Below, piece after piece: positions 8,455 through 17,279 of a stretch of 30,618 nucleotides of DNA; the first letter of the stretch is position 1; every line of letters begins with the position of its first letter. Source of the DNA: an uncultured Oscillospiraceae bacterium (lineage in GTDB: Bacteria; Bacillota; Clostridia; Oscillospirales; Acutalibacteraceae); contig URQB01000024.1 of NCBI GenBank assembly GCA_900549825.1, positions 1-30,618 of the forward strand, given 5' to 3'. The position numbers and the translations under genes are program-made. The notes beneath the pieces were generated by a model. That model did no database searches, was not told the DNA's origin, and saw only the letters and a program-made list of their open reading frames with translations.

Positions 8455-9063
8455 TCACTGCTTCTGGCTTTTAATCACCTTCAGCCGGGAGAAATCCTCG
8501 CGCTCCTTCTCCTCCAGCGCCTCGGTGATGAATTTGATCGTCGCCTCAAACTGCGGGATCATGATATTATGCAGGGCATTGGCGCGCTTTTGCGTCTTTT
8601 TGATCGCCTGCGCGAGGCGGTAGACGCTGTTTTCAATTTCCGCGAGCTCCGCTGTGAGATGCTTTACCTCGTCGAAGCAGCGGTAGGCGTCATCCAGCAT
8701 GGAATTTGTGGAGTGAAGGCCGTAATAGAGATCCTTCTTTGTTTCGCCGATCGATACCGTCGGCAGCTCCACGCCCATAACGCTGCGGAAGTCAATGGTA
8801 AGGCTCTTATCCACAGGGACGGCCTGCGCAAAGGGGGAGCACATGCCCAGCGTTACGTTCGCCCGCTGCAAAGAGGCATACGCCTTCGTATAGGTGCTGT
8901 CGATGCGGTTCTGGACCTCGTTTGCCTGATCGATCATCAACATCATCTCGCGCACCAGGATATTGCGCTTGCGGTCCAGCAGGTCATAGCCGAGCTTGGC
9001 AAGGTTCAAAGACTTCCGGGTGCTGATTAAATTGCTCTTGGTTGGAAACACCTGGCCAGCCAT
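8455..9063 (-). CDS. atpD: V-type ATP synthase subunit D
   Basis: This 202-aa protein is the central rotor shaft of the V1 head, a long antiparallel coiled coil turning inside the A3B3 ring. The N-terminal PTKSNLISTRKSLNLAKLGYDLLDRKR phrase, broken here only by reading, is the family hallmark. The C-terminal half, with ALHNIMIPQ, is the matching helix. The start at 9063 is chosen because GAGGGGGTGA lies just upstream; longer readings run into the repeat-like spacer. It is last in the operon, separated from subunit B by 126 non-coding bases, which is long for an operon of this kind. Confidence 0.95.
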   Translation of the reverse strand: MAGQVFPTKSNLISTRKSLNLAKLGYDLLDRKRNILVREMMLMIDQANEVQNRIDSTYTKAYASLQRANVTLGMCSPFAQAVPVDKSLTIDFRSVMGVELPTVSIGETKKDLYYGLHSTNSMLDDAYRCFDEVKHLTAELAEIENSVYRLAQAIKKTQKRANALHNIMIPQFEATIKFITEALEEKEREDFSRLKVIKSQKQ

Positions 9064-9080
9064 AGCGGTCACCCCCTCAT

Positions 9081-9132
9081 CAGATATCAGACAACAGCTG
9101 TCAGACGGCAGACAGAACACAGAATACAGCAG
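9081..9132. repeat. Degenerate heptanucleotide CAGANNN repeat
   Basis: In the spacer between subunits B and D, CAG recurs at 9081, 9088, 9095, 9102 and 9109, then at 9113, 9120 and 9127, and finally at 9130. The period is exactly seven bases with one four-base slip. Units vary at the last positions (CAGATAT, CAGACAA, CAGCTGT, CAGACGG, CAGAACA, CAGAATA). It is non-coding in the direction of the operon. Confidence 0.7.
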
Positions 9133-9189
9133 GTTGAATCGGCTGATGGAGTGCAAAACGAATGTCTGTGCTCTGACGCCTGAAAGCCG

Positions 9190-10557
9190 TCATCTGCGAT
9201 AGTGCTTATCGAGCATTTCCTCATCCACACGGTCGAGCTGCTCGCGTGGCAGCATGGAGAGCAGTTCCCAACCGAGATCGAGTGTCTCCTCGATGGTGCG
9301 GTTCTCCGTATAGCCCTGATTGATGAATTTCTGCTCGAAGACACGGCCGAATTCCATCAGCTGCTTATCTGCGGCGGAGAGCTCATCCTCGCCGATAACG
9401 GAGGCGAGCGCTTTCGCGTCCTGCACTTTCGCGTAAGAAGCGAAAAGCTGGTTGGAAAGCATGCTATGGTCGTCGCGCGTGTAGCCCGCGCCGATGCCAT
9501 CCTTCATCAGGCGGGAGAGCGACGGCAGCACGCTCACCGGCGGATAGACGCCGCGCGTGTCGAGATCGCGGTCCAATACGATCTGGCCCTCTGTGATGTA
9601 GCCGGTCAGGTCGGGGATTGGGTGCGTGATGTCGTCATTGGGCATGGTGAGGATCGGAATCTGCGTGACGGAGCCGCCCTTCCCCTTGACGATGCCCGCG
9701 CGCTCATAAAGAGACGCAAAGTCGGAATACAGGTAGCCAGGGAAGCCCTTTCTGCCGGGAATTTCGCCCTTGGAAGAGCTGAATTCACGCAGTGCTTCGG
9801 CATAGGAGGTCATATCCGTGAGGATCACAAGGATATGCATCCCGAGATCGAAGGCCAGGTATTCTGCAGCGGTCAGCGCGCAGCGCGGGGTAAGGATTCT
9901 CTCAATGATCGGGTCGTTCGACAGGTTCAGGAACATGACGACACGGCCCATCACGTTGGCGCTCTCGAAGGAACGGCGGAAATATTCCGCAACGTCGTTT
10001 TTCACACCCATCGCGGCAAAGACGATGGCGAATTCAGAATTATCCTTGATTGACGCCTGCTGCACGATCTGAACTGCCAGCTCGTTGTGCTTCATGCCGG
10101 AGCCGGAGAAGATCGGCAGCTTCTGGCCGCGGATCAGCGTTGCCAGCGCGTCGATGGAGGAGATGCCGGTATTGATATAGTCCCGCGGATAGACGCGGGA
10201 GACCGGGTTGATCGGCGCGCCGTTGACGTCCCGGCGGCAGGTGGGATAGACCTCGCCCATGCCGTCGATCGGACGGCCGAGACCGTCAAATACGCGGCCC
10301 AGGATCTCCGGAGACAGCGGCAGCTCCATCGGATGGCCGGAAAGGCGCGTGCGGGTATTGACCATGGAAACGCCGCGCGTCCCCTCGAACACCTGGATGA
10401 CCACGCGCTTGCCGTCGATCTTGACGATCCTGCCCGCGCGCACGCTCCCATCGTCGAGATGCAGCTCCACCATTTCCTCGTTGCTCGCGTTGTCCACGTC
10501 GTCAAGGACGACCAGGGAGCCGTTGATTTCCTTTAATCCAATGTGTTCCAGTATCAT
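9190..10557 (-). CDS. atpB: V-type ATP synthase subunit B
   Basis: This 455-aa non-catalytic subunit alternates with A in the V1 ring. Its P-loop is degenerate: the phrase FSGSGMKHNELAVQI replaces a true GxxxxGKT. The C-terminal domain carries the SRLMKDGIGAGYTRDDH and WELLSMLPREQL phrases typical of the family. Length matches the usual 455-465 aa. An AAAGGTGG ribosome site precedes the ATG at 10557. The gap to subunit A is 51 bases. Confidence 0.97.
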   Translation of the reverse strand: MILEHIGLKEINGSLVVLDDVDNASNEEMVELHLDDGSVRAGRIVKIDGKRVVIQVFEGTRGVSMVNTRTRLSGHPMELPLSPEILGRVFDGLGRPIDGMGEVYPTCRRDVNGAPINPVSRVYPRDYINTGISSIDALATLIRGQKLPIFSGSGMKHNELAVQIVQQASIKDNSEFAIVFAAMGVKNDVAEYFRRSFESANVMGRVVMFLNLSNDPIIERILTPRCALTAAEYLAFDLGMHILVILTDMTSYAEALREFSSSKGEIPGRKGFPGYLYSDFASLYERAGIVKGKGGSVTQIPILTMPNDDITHPIPDLTGYITEGQIVLDRDLDTRGVYPPVSVLPSLSRLMKDGIGAGYTRDDHSMLSNQLFASYAKVQDAKALASVIGEDELSAADKQLMEFGRVFEQKFINQGYTENRTIEETLDLGWELLSMLPREQLDRVDEEMLDKHYRR

Positions 10558-10608
10558 ATCAAAATGACCACCTTTCCGTAGCTGCCGGGGAACCGGACAA
10601 TGCGCGGT

Positions 10609-12372
10609 TTATTTCAAAAAGCCCTTGAGCGATTGGTCGATCTCCGCCTTGTAGCTTTCAAACAGCTCGAGCTTATCGTTGGGGATATCGTATTTCATCT
10701 TGACGAGCTTGTCGAACAGACCCGTCTGCATGATCTTTGAAATCGGCACCTGACGGGCCACGATCTCCTGACATTTATGATAGAGATAGAGGATGACTTC
10801 CATCATCTTCAGCTGCTTCTCCAAAGGAACATAGGTATCCTCCGCATGGAAAGCGTTCTGCTGCAGGAAGCCGACGCGCACCACGCGGGCAATCTCGATG
10901 ATCAGCTTCTGATCGTCAGGCAAAACGTCCGCGCCGATCAGTTTGACGATCTCCATCAGCCGGTTCTCCTCAAGCAGGATGCCGCACAGCTCTTCACGGT
11001 AAGCCATGAATTCCCTGCCGACATGCTCCTCGTACCAGGGGGAGAGATCGTTGATATATTCGCTGTAGCTATCGTTCCAGTTGATCGCGGGATAATGGCG
11101 CGCATAGGCAAGGCTTTTATCCAGCGCCCAGAAGCAGCGGGTAAATCGCTTGGTATTCTGCGTGACGGGCTCTGAGAAGTCGGAGCCCTGCGGAGAGACC
11201 GCACCGATTACGGTAATGGAGCCCTCCTGCCCGCTGAGCGTTTCCATATAGCCGGTGCGCTCGTAGAATTCCGACAGGCGGGACGGCAGGTAAGCGGGGA
11301 AGCCTTCATCCGCGGGCATTTCCTCCAGACGACCGGAAATTTCTCTCAGGGCTTCTGCCCAACGAGAAGTGGAGTCTGCCATCAGGGCGGTGTGATAGCC
11401 CATATCGCGGTAGTATTCCGCAAGGGTGATGCCTGTGTAAATCGACGCCTCACGGGCCGCCACAGGCATATTAGAGGTATTGGCAATCAAAACAGTGCGG
11501 TCGGTCAGCGGACGGCCGGATTTCGGGTCGACCAGCTCGCTGAATTCGGTCAGCGCCTGCGTCATCTCGTTGCCGCGCTCGCCGCAGCCGACATAGATGA
11601 TGATATCCGCGTCGCACCACTTGGCAAGCTGGTGCTGCGTCATGGTTTTGCCGGTGCCGAAGCCGCCGGGGATCGCCGCCGCGCCGCCCTTCGCGATGGG
11701 AAACAGCGTATCGATCACGCGCTGGCCCGTGATCAGCGGCCGCTGCGCGGGAAGCCTGTTTTTGACCGGGCGCGGCGTCCGGATCGGCCAGCGCTGGCAG
11801 AGCGTCAGCTTGTGCTCCTGGCCGTTTTCATCGCGCAATACGGCGATTTCATCCTCCAGGCGGTATTTCCCATCAGGCCTGACGGAGACGACCTCGCCCG
11901 AAAGCGTGGGCGGCGCCATCATTTTATGGGTGATCAGCGGCGTTTCCGGGCACTGTGCGTAAACCGCGCCGCCCTCCAGCCGGTCGCCGGGCTTGACGAG
12001 AACCGTAACATCCCACTCCTTCTCCAAGTCCAGAGCAGGGACGCTCGAACCACGGCCGATAAACGCGCCGAACTGCTCTTCGATCGTGTTCAGGGGCCGC
12101 TCGATGCCGTCGAAAATGCTCCGGATGATACCGGGGCCGAGCGTTACGCTCATCGGGCCTCCTGTGGAGATTACCGGCTCGCCGGGGGTAAGCCCCGTCG
12201 TCTCTTCATAAACCTGGATGGTCGTCTGCTCCGCATCCAGGCCGATGACCTCGCCGACCAGGCGGGCGTTGCCGACATAGACCATTTCCATCATGCGCAA
12301 CGTCGTTGCGCCGCGGATCGTCACAACCGGGCCGTTGATGCCGTAAATTACATTTTGATTGGAATCGGACAC
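10609..12372 (-). CDS. atpA: V-type ATP synthase catalytic subunit A
   Basis: This subunit is about 587 aa and carries the catalytic nucleotide site of V1. The beta-barrel begins VIYGINGPVV. The long non-homologous insert typical of A subunits lies at about residues 110-180. The P-loop GGFGTGKTMT lies near residue 235, followed by YVGCGERGNEM and the MADSTSRWAEALREISGRLEEMPADEGFPAYL stretch of the catalytic core, read here in separate phrases. The start is uncertain. ATG 12384 directly abuts AAAGG, which leaves no spacing, whereas GTG 12372 lies eight bases after AAAGGATGG and gives a normal N-terminus. The frame stays open upstream through three hairpins into subunit E, but that part shows no family similarity. 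Confidence 0.95.
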   Translation of the reverse strand: MSDSNQNVIYGINGPVVTIRGATTLRMMEMVYVGNARLVGEVIGLDAEQTTIQVYEETTGLTPGEPVISTGGPMSVTLGPGIIRSIFDGIERPLNTIEEQFGAFIGRGSSVPALDLEKEWDVTVLVKPGDRLEGGAVYAQCPETPLITHKMMAPPTLSGEVVSVRPDGKYRLEDEIAVLRDENGQEHKLTLCQRWPIRTPRPVKNRLPAQRPLITGQRVIDTLFPIAKGGAAAIPGGFGTGKTMTQHQLAKWCDADIIIYVGCGERGNEMTQALTEFSELVDPKSGRPLTDRTVLIANTSNMPVAAREASIYTGITLAEYYRDMGYHTALMADSTSRWAEALREISGRLEEMPADEGFPAYLPSRLSEFYERTGYMETLSGQEGSITVIGAVSPQGSDFSEPVTQNTKRFTRCFWALDKSLAYARHYPAINWNDSYSEYINDLSPWYEEHVGREFMAYREELCGILLEENRLMEIVKLIGADVLPDDQKLIIEIARVVRVGFLQQNAFHAEDTYVPLEKQLKMMEVILYLYHKCQEIVARQVPISKIMQTGLFDKLVKMKYDIPNDKLELFESYKAEIDQSLKGFLK

Positions 12373-12414
12373 TTCTATGGCCATCCTTTCTTTGCCGGAA
12401 GCAGTTTTATGCGG

Positions 12415-12493
12415 TTTGGCGCAGCCAAATTCCGGTCTGCCTTTTTGACCGGAAAGCACAAAACTTCCAGGTTGAAAAATTAACTTTTCAACC
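12415..12493. repeat. Three tandem inverted repeats between subunits E and A
   Basis: The spacer holds TTTGGC/GCCAAA (12415-12420 with 12424-12429), TTCCGGTC/GACCGGAA (12430-12437 with 12447-12454) and GGTTGAAAA/TTTTCAACC (12470-12478 with 12485-12493). All arms are perfect. They lie between the subunit E stop and the ribosome site of A, so in mRNA they form a run of hairpins. Confidence 0.75.
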
Positions 12494-12512
12494 TTGCTCA
12501 CCTCCGGCGCAT

Positions 12513-13115
12513 TTATTGTTCCAGCGTTAATCCTGCGTGCTCCAAGAACCAGCCGCGCTGGCTTTGCAGCCTGCTGTCCAGCGTATCGTCCGCCACAAGG
12601 CCTCTGGTTTCGCACGAAGCCTTCAGGCCGCCGATCCGGATGGAAGCGTCTGCCCGCACCTCGCAGGGACGGCCGAACGCTTTGCGCAGCGCGTCCGCAA
12701 GCGGCAGATCCGCTTTACGCACCAGAATCACAGCCCCCTCCCCCTGCGGCAGGAGCGCGGCGCAGCGTGCTGCGCTGTCGGAGAGGAATGTCTGGTATTC
12801 GGGCTTTTCCGCAAATGCGGAGAGCGCCTTCCCGGCATCTTCAAAAACCGCATCGGCAATCTCCGTGCGCCGGCCGGCTAAAGCGGCGCGCAAAGAGGCC
12901 TCTTCTTTTGCAAACTTCTGGTTGATCGCCACGCGCCGTTTATACAGCTCTTTGCCGATCAGCTGCTGCGCCTGCACCTGGGCCGCCGCCTTGGAGCGCT
13001 CAAGCGCCTCTGCATTCGCCTTGTCCACCTGCGCCTCGATCTGCCTGCGGCGCTCCCGGGCATCCTTATCAATCGCATCCAGGAATTTTGCGATTCGTTC
13101 ATCTTGTTCGAGCAT
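12513..13115 (-). CDS. atpE: V-type ATP synthase subunit E
   Basis: This 200-aa peripheral-stalk subunit pairs with G/H to tie the A3B3 head to subunits C and I. The first 110 residues are a charged Ala/Glu/Arg/Gln-rich helix, ending in the RRVAINQKFAKEEASLRAAL region. A compact C-terminal domain follows, with the family phrase SIRIGGLKA. The start at 13115 has AGGTG six bases upstream; a GTG at 13124 is also open but lies within that site. The ribosome site overlaps the stop of subunit F, so translation is coupled. Confidence 0.9.
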   Translation of the reverse strand: MLEQDERIAKFLDAIDKDARERRRQIEAQVDKANAEALERSKAAAQVQAQQLIGKELYKRRVAINQKFAKEEASLRAALAGRRTEIADAVFEDAGKALSAFAEKPEYQTFLSDSAARCAALLPQGEGAVILVRKADLPLADALRKAFGRPCEVRADASIRIGGLKASCETRGLVADDTLDSRLQSQRGWFLEHAGLTLEQ

Positions 13116-13125
13116 GTGCCTCACC

Positions 13126-13434
13126 TCAAATCTTTACGCCGATCGCTTCACGCACATATCGGGTAATGGAATCCTTTGCGCGGCCGGAGCCGTGCCGGTC
13201 GGGAATCTCCACGATCAGCGGCCGGTCGCAGCTCTGCTTCATCTTTGATACCTGCTCCGGGCAGAGCTTCACCAGCAGCTCCGTTATCAGCACAATACCG
13301 ATATCCTCCGCGGCCATAGCGGTGTTCAGCGCTTTTTCAACGCTCCCCGGATCGTGGACGACCTCGCCCTCGATCCCCGCCAGACGCATGCCGGTCAGGG
13401 TATCCATATTATCGCTGATCAAATAAAAGCGCAT
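13126..13434 (-). CDS. atpF: V-type ATP synthase subunit F
   Basis: This 102-aa subunit of the central stalk binds subunit D and is the small alpha/beta protein with a mobile C-terminal helix. The start MRFYLISDNMDTLTGMRLAG is the standard family opening. The middle has IGIVLITELL followed by PLIVEIPDRHG, the two beta strands with the usual IPD motif. A GGCGGTGG site precedes the ATG. It overlaps the ribosome site of the next gene, subunit E. Confidence 0.93.
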   Translation of the reverse strand: MRFYLISDNMDTLTGMRLAGIEGEVVHDPGSVEKALNTAMAAEDIGIVLITELLVKLCPEQVSKMKQSCDRPLIVEIPDRHGSGRAKDSITRYVREAIGVKI

Positions 13435-13474
13435 TTCAATCCACCGCCTATGATCTCTCAGTTTCGAATGATTT

Positions 13475-13948
13475 TTAGCTGAACAGCATCAGCAGGGCGA
13501 TAACCAGGCCGTAAATGGCGATTGCTTCGCCCAGGGCGACGAACAGCATGGATTTTGCAAAGGATTTCGGATCTTCACTCGTCGCAGCGATTGCAGCGGG
13601 CGCGCCGGAACCAACCGCGATGCCGCCGCCAATACCGGCAAGGCCAACAGCAAGGCCCGCGGCTATCATCGTAAGGCCCTTGGAATTATCTGTCTGGGCA
13701 TTGCCCGCGTTGGCCGCAGTCTGCTCGGTCTGCGCCGGAGGCGCGGGCTGGTTGGCCTCATTCGCGGCGGAAGCGCCGAGCGCCAGCGCGGACATGAGCA
13801 CGACCAGCACGAGCAGCGTGGCGATATGGGAAACCATCGCCTTCTTCATCGGCACGCCCTGCGCCCTTTTGCGGAACAGAGCGTAAAAGGAAAGAAACAG
13901 CACGACGATCGGAACGATGGCGAGCATAGCATACAGAAACGTGGACAT
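13475..13948 (-). CDS. atpK: V-type ATP synthase subunit K (membrane rotor ring), extended N-terminus
   Basis: This 157-aa subunit forms the c-ring. Residues 91-118 and about 132-156 form the rotor hairpin, with E141 in LGEAIAIYG as the ion-carrying carboxylate. Before it lie two extra membrane segments (about 5-25 and 41-62), joined by the basic loop RKRAQ. The second ends like a signal-peptide cleavage region (ALALGASA). A 30-residue Ala/Gln/Pro/Thr linker follows. GGAGGT precedes the ATG at 13948. Aligned by eye to the Na+ c-subunit of Ilyobacter, the Gln ligand is replaced by V112 and the Ser-Thr pair after the Glu by A142-I143, which suggests proton rather than sodium coupling. Confidence 0.93.
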   Translation of the reverse strand: MSTFLYAMLAIVPIVVLFLSFYALFRKRAQGVPMKKAMVSHIATLLVLVVLMSALALGASAANEANQPAPPAQTEQTAANAGNAQTDNSKGLTMIAAGLAVGLAGIGGGIAVGSGAPAAIAATSEDPKSFAKSMLFVALGEAIAIYGLVIALLMLFS

Positions 13949-14009
13949 AATCGTTACCTCCAAAAATGCAATTGTTTTTCTCAATCTATTTGGAAACTGA
14001 CGCCCTGCG

Positions 14010-15950
14010 TCATTGGACGGACTCGGATACATGATGCAGGCGGACCGGCTCAAAGGAGCGGCCCTCGCCCGCGTAGCAGCGGCTGAAGAGCTCGTAGAAC
14101 TCAAGCCTCATCACCTGGATGGAGGTGAACAGCGCCTCCAGGCACATAACGAAGAGATTGCCCAGCACAACGACGATGAGGTTCACCACCGTGCTGCTCG
14201 TTAGCCCCGCGATGGCAAACACCGCGGTCATCATACCGGCATGCACCAGGACGAACGCGCCGATTCGTAAAAAGGAAATGGTATTGCTGAAGAACGAAAG
14301 AATGTATTCAAACAGTTCAAAAAAATTCTCAAGGATATAATCCGTGATGCTTTCCGGCTTCCAATCCGGGTGGTGGTCGATCAGGCCAATGAGGATTTCC
14401 TTGAAAAACAGGATGATGCAGGAAACGCCGATCAGAGCGCCGAGCACCGCATTGGGTACAATTGTCTCGCTTGTCATGAAGTTATAAACAAAGCAAACGC
14501 CCGAAAGATACAGCACGATCCCGGTCAGCCCGCTTTGGCTGAAGAGCGCTTCGCCAAATTTCTTATGCTTGAGGCAGCCGTAGATATTGATCAGCATCGT
14601 AAAGACCAGCAGCACCACGCCGATGGCGATGGAAACGAGCAAAAGCCCTGTGATGGACTCCATGATATCGACAGGCTTACCCGAAAGGCCGATCGCGTGG
14701 TAAAGCGGATCGAACCAGGTTTCATACCCGAAGCACTCGCCGTAGACCAGGCCGAACACGCAGGCGGACGCGCCGCACGGAATGAGGATTTTGCCGATCT
14801 GCATCCCCTTGAGCTTCCACATCAGGAAGCCCGCGATGCCCAGCACGATGCCCTGCCCAAAATCGCCGAACATGATGCCGAACATCACCGTATAGGTGAT
14901 CGCGACAAAAACGGTCACGTCGATGTCCTTGCCCGAAGGCAGGCCGAACATGCCGACCAGATATTCAAACGGGCGGAAAATACGCGGATTTTTCAGCTTC
15001 ACCGGCGGGACGGTTTTGCCCACCTCGTCGGTATCGTTGATCTCGTAGGTCACCTTCCGGAGCTTGCGCGCATGCTTTTCAAATGCTTTGACGGCATCCT
15101 CCGCAAGCCAGCCCACATAGAAGAAGGAATCTCCGTGGCGGGCCGCATAGCGCCTGAGATGAAACAGGCCGCTGAACCATTTCAGGTGCGTATAGATGAG
15201 GTTGCAGTGATCCGCCTCTTCGTTCCAGTGCGATGCGATCTTTGCGTCGAGCTGAGCGATCTGCTCGTTGAGCAGGTCGATATTCTTCTGAATTTCTTCA
15301 ATGATATGCTCCGGCGTGCCGACCGCTCCGGGGATGCGCAGCCGCTCGAAATAGAGGCTTGCAAAATTGCGGTCCACCTCTTCGATCTGCTCGCGTGGGG
15401 CAAAATAAACGCCCCAATCCTCCCTGGCATCGCTCGAGCACGGGATGAACATCATGTAAGGATTATCCGCATAGGCGATCAGCTTCTGCGTGGATTCCTT
15501 CGGCATGTGGCCGAAGCGGACCTTGATGAACTCGCATGCGAACAGATCGTCCAGATTAATATCCAGCCCCGTAAAATGCCGGAACTGCACGATCGCGCTT
15601 TCGCAGGTCGCCAGCTGATCCGTGAGCACCTTGCGCTCGTCGTGCAGCTCGCTCATGCGGTTTCCAAGCTGACGGATGAAGGCTTCCGTCTCCTCATTGG
15701 TCACCGGCTTCGGGATCTTCTCCACCTCGCGCAGATGGATGTCGGAGGAGGAGGCCAGTTCCTCGATCTTCTGCAGCATCGGCGCGTACGGATTTTCCTC
15801 CACCAGCTGGGTATAACCCATCGAGTCCGACATATACTGCATGGCCTGCTCCGGCTGGAACGTGCCGTCCACGCAGCAGGAGCCAAGGAATGCGTCCAGC
15901 TCGCTGAGCAAACCGATGACCTTAACAAATTTCATATTTGCGATTGCCAT
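14010..15950 (-). CDS. atpI: V-type ATP synthase subunit I (stator, ion channel)
   Basis: This 646-aa subunit combines a cytosolic arm with the membrane channel facing the K ring. Residues about 1-330 form the two-lobed, coiled-coil-rich arm. The rest has about seven or eight hydrophobic helices, with the family phrases MFGIMFGDFGQGIVLG and FLRIGAFVLVHAGM. Near the C-terminus QVMRLEFYELFSRCYAGEG carries the conserved Arg that faces the rotor carboxylate. The ATG at 15950 lies eight bases after AAAGGAAGGG; an inner ATG at 15935 is less well placed. It lies between subunits C and K. Confidence 0.96.
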   Translation of the reverse strand: MAIANMKFVKVIGLLSELDAFLGSCCVDGTFQPEQAMQYMSDSMGYTQLVEENPYAPMLQKIEELASSSDIHLREVEKIPKPVTNEETEAFIRQLGNRMSELHDERKVLTDQLATCESAIVQFRHFTGLDINLDDLFACEFIKVRFGHMPKESTQKLIAYADNPYMMFIPCSSDAREDWGVYFAPREQIEEVDRNFASLYFERLRIPGAVGTPEHIIEEIQKNIDLLNEQIAQLDAKIASHWNEEADHCNLIYTHLKWFSGLFHLRRYAARHGDSFFYVGWLAEDAVKAFEKHARKLRKVTYEINDTDEVGKTVPPVKLKNPRIFRPFEYLVGMFGLPSGKDIDVTVFVAITYTVMFGIMFGDFGQGIVLGIAGFLMWKLKGMQIGKILIPCGASACVFGLVYGECFGYETWFDPLYHAIGLSGKPVDIMESITGLLLVSIAIGVVLLVFTMLINIYGCLKHKKFGEALFSQSGLTGIVLYLSGVCFVYNFMTSETIVPNAVLGALIGVSCIILFFKEILIGLIDHHPDWKPESITDYILENFFELFEYILSFFSNTISFLRIGAFVLVHAGMMTAVFAIAGLTSSTVVNLIVVVLGNLFVMCLEALFTSIQVMRLEFYELFSRCYAGEGRSFEPVRLHHVSESVQ

Positions 15951-16022
15951 ATCTGTGACCCTTCCTTTCGCAGAAGTGGGGAGCTACGCACGGTTTTGCA
16001 AGGCGGAAACCGCCTTCTTCCC

Positions 16023-17072
16023 CTAATCTCCCACGCCGATAAGCATTCGGCTGATTTCCTCCGCCGGGACCTGGTAGCGGATACCTTCGATGATATGCGT
16101 TATATTATTGACCTCGTTCTCTGCGAGAAACATAAAGCTGAGCATCACCACGCTCGGATTGGTGGAGAAGCGAAGATCCTTCAGGCAGCGACCATATTGC
16201 AGCTTCTGCGCAGAATCTTCAATATAGGAAAACTCCTTCTGGAATTTGCGTCCATAGGGCGTTGCGTCCAGCAGCTTTACCATCTCGGCGGCGCTTGGCG
16301 CCTCAATGAGCATTTCAAACTGACGCCGGCGCAGCCTGCTGATTGGGCCGATGATCACGGAGCGCCGAATCTCCTCCGGGGAACGATCCCTCATCCGCTT
16401 GAGGCGGTAAAGATTGACGATTGCCTCCATATCGAGCTGCAGGCCGACTGCACTCATCACTTCCCTGCGATCCTTGCCCTTGAAGCCCTTCTCAATCAGC
16501 TCCTCCAGCCGGTCGTAAAGATACCGCTGGAAAACCGACTCCATATCGAGAAAATTAATCTCCGATGGCGCCCTGCGGGCAAAGAGATGCATCATATCGT
16601 AATACGGTGTTCCCTCCAGGGCGGCAAGCAGACTGTCGAAGGAATTGACCGCCGCCAGCGCGTAGAGATCCAGCTTCGTGTGCTGGTTGAAGAATGCCGG
16701 CATGGCAAACAGGTAATCGCCCGGATGCCCGGTGCTCAAAAAGCGCGCGCAGGAGAGGATCTGGTCGATATCGCTGCGTACGATGAAATACTGGTAAAAA
16801 TCCTGCCCAATGGACATCTCGTACCGGCACAGCGACGCGTACTGGTCAAAAACCCGCTTTTTCAGCATCGTCTCAAGCTGGCCGCGGTGGATATCCGTGG
16901 TGGTCGTCCCCTCGAACATATCTGCATAGGCCGTCCGGTTTTTCAGGTAATTGGCCACTTCGTTGACACTGTGGCAGCTGAGCAGCTCCGTATAGTTGCG
17001 TTCCGTCAGCCGCCTGCCGTACATGGCGCGCGATTTCGCCAGGATCGCATTGGAGGATACCGTTGTGAGCAT
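16023..17072 (-). CDS. atpC: V-type ATP synthase subunit C
   Basis: This 349-aa all-helical funnel subunit links the central shaft (D/F) to the K ring, the homologue of AtpC/NtpC and eukaryotic subunit d. The opening NAILAKSRAMYGRRLTERNY and the later ENEVNNITHIIEGIRY phrase are typical, and the length is normal. AAAGGGTGA precedes the ATG at 17072 by nine bases. In this operon C precedes I, while in the Enterococcus ntp order it follows E. Confidence 0.92.
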   Translation of the reverse strand: MLTTVSSNAILAKSRAMYGRRLTERNYTELLSCHSVNEVANYLKNRTAYADMFEGTTTTDIHRGQLETMLKKRVFDQYASLCRYEMSIGQDFYQYFIVRSDIDQILSCARFLSTGHPGDYLFAMPAFFNQHTKLDLYALAAVNSFDSLLAALEGTPYYDMMHLFARRAPSEINFLDMESVFQRYLYDRLEELIEKGFKGKDRREVMSAVGLQLDMEAIVNLYRLKRMRDRSPEEIRRSVIIGPISRLRRRQFEMLIEAPSAAEMVKLLDATPYGRKFQKEFSYIEDSAQKLQYGRCLKDLRFSTNPSVVMLSFMFLAENEVNNITHIIEGIRYQVPAEEISRMLIGVGD

Positions 17073-17279
17073 AGAATCGGTTCACCCTTTCTCCGCGCAT
17101 CGTTTGTTCGGTTTCAGAATCGCCCCGCGCGGCCAGGGAAGCGGATCGTCGTGCATCCGCACAGCAAAATGAATCAACCTATTTATAAGGAAAAGCTTTT
17201 ATACCATGCCCATCCCTGGGCCATGTCCTTCTAAAACCCCAACAAAATACAGCCCGCTGTGCGGACTGCAATGCCTTTG

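Noticed and set aside
14370..17234. A 954-codon open frame on the plus strand opposite V-ATPase subunits I and C
   Set aside because: It lies antisense to two well-recognised genes, crosses their boundary, has Arg/His/Asp-rich composition typical of a GC-rich shadow frame and no ribosome site.
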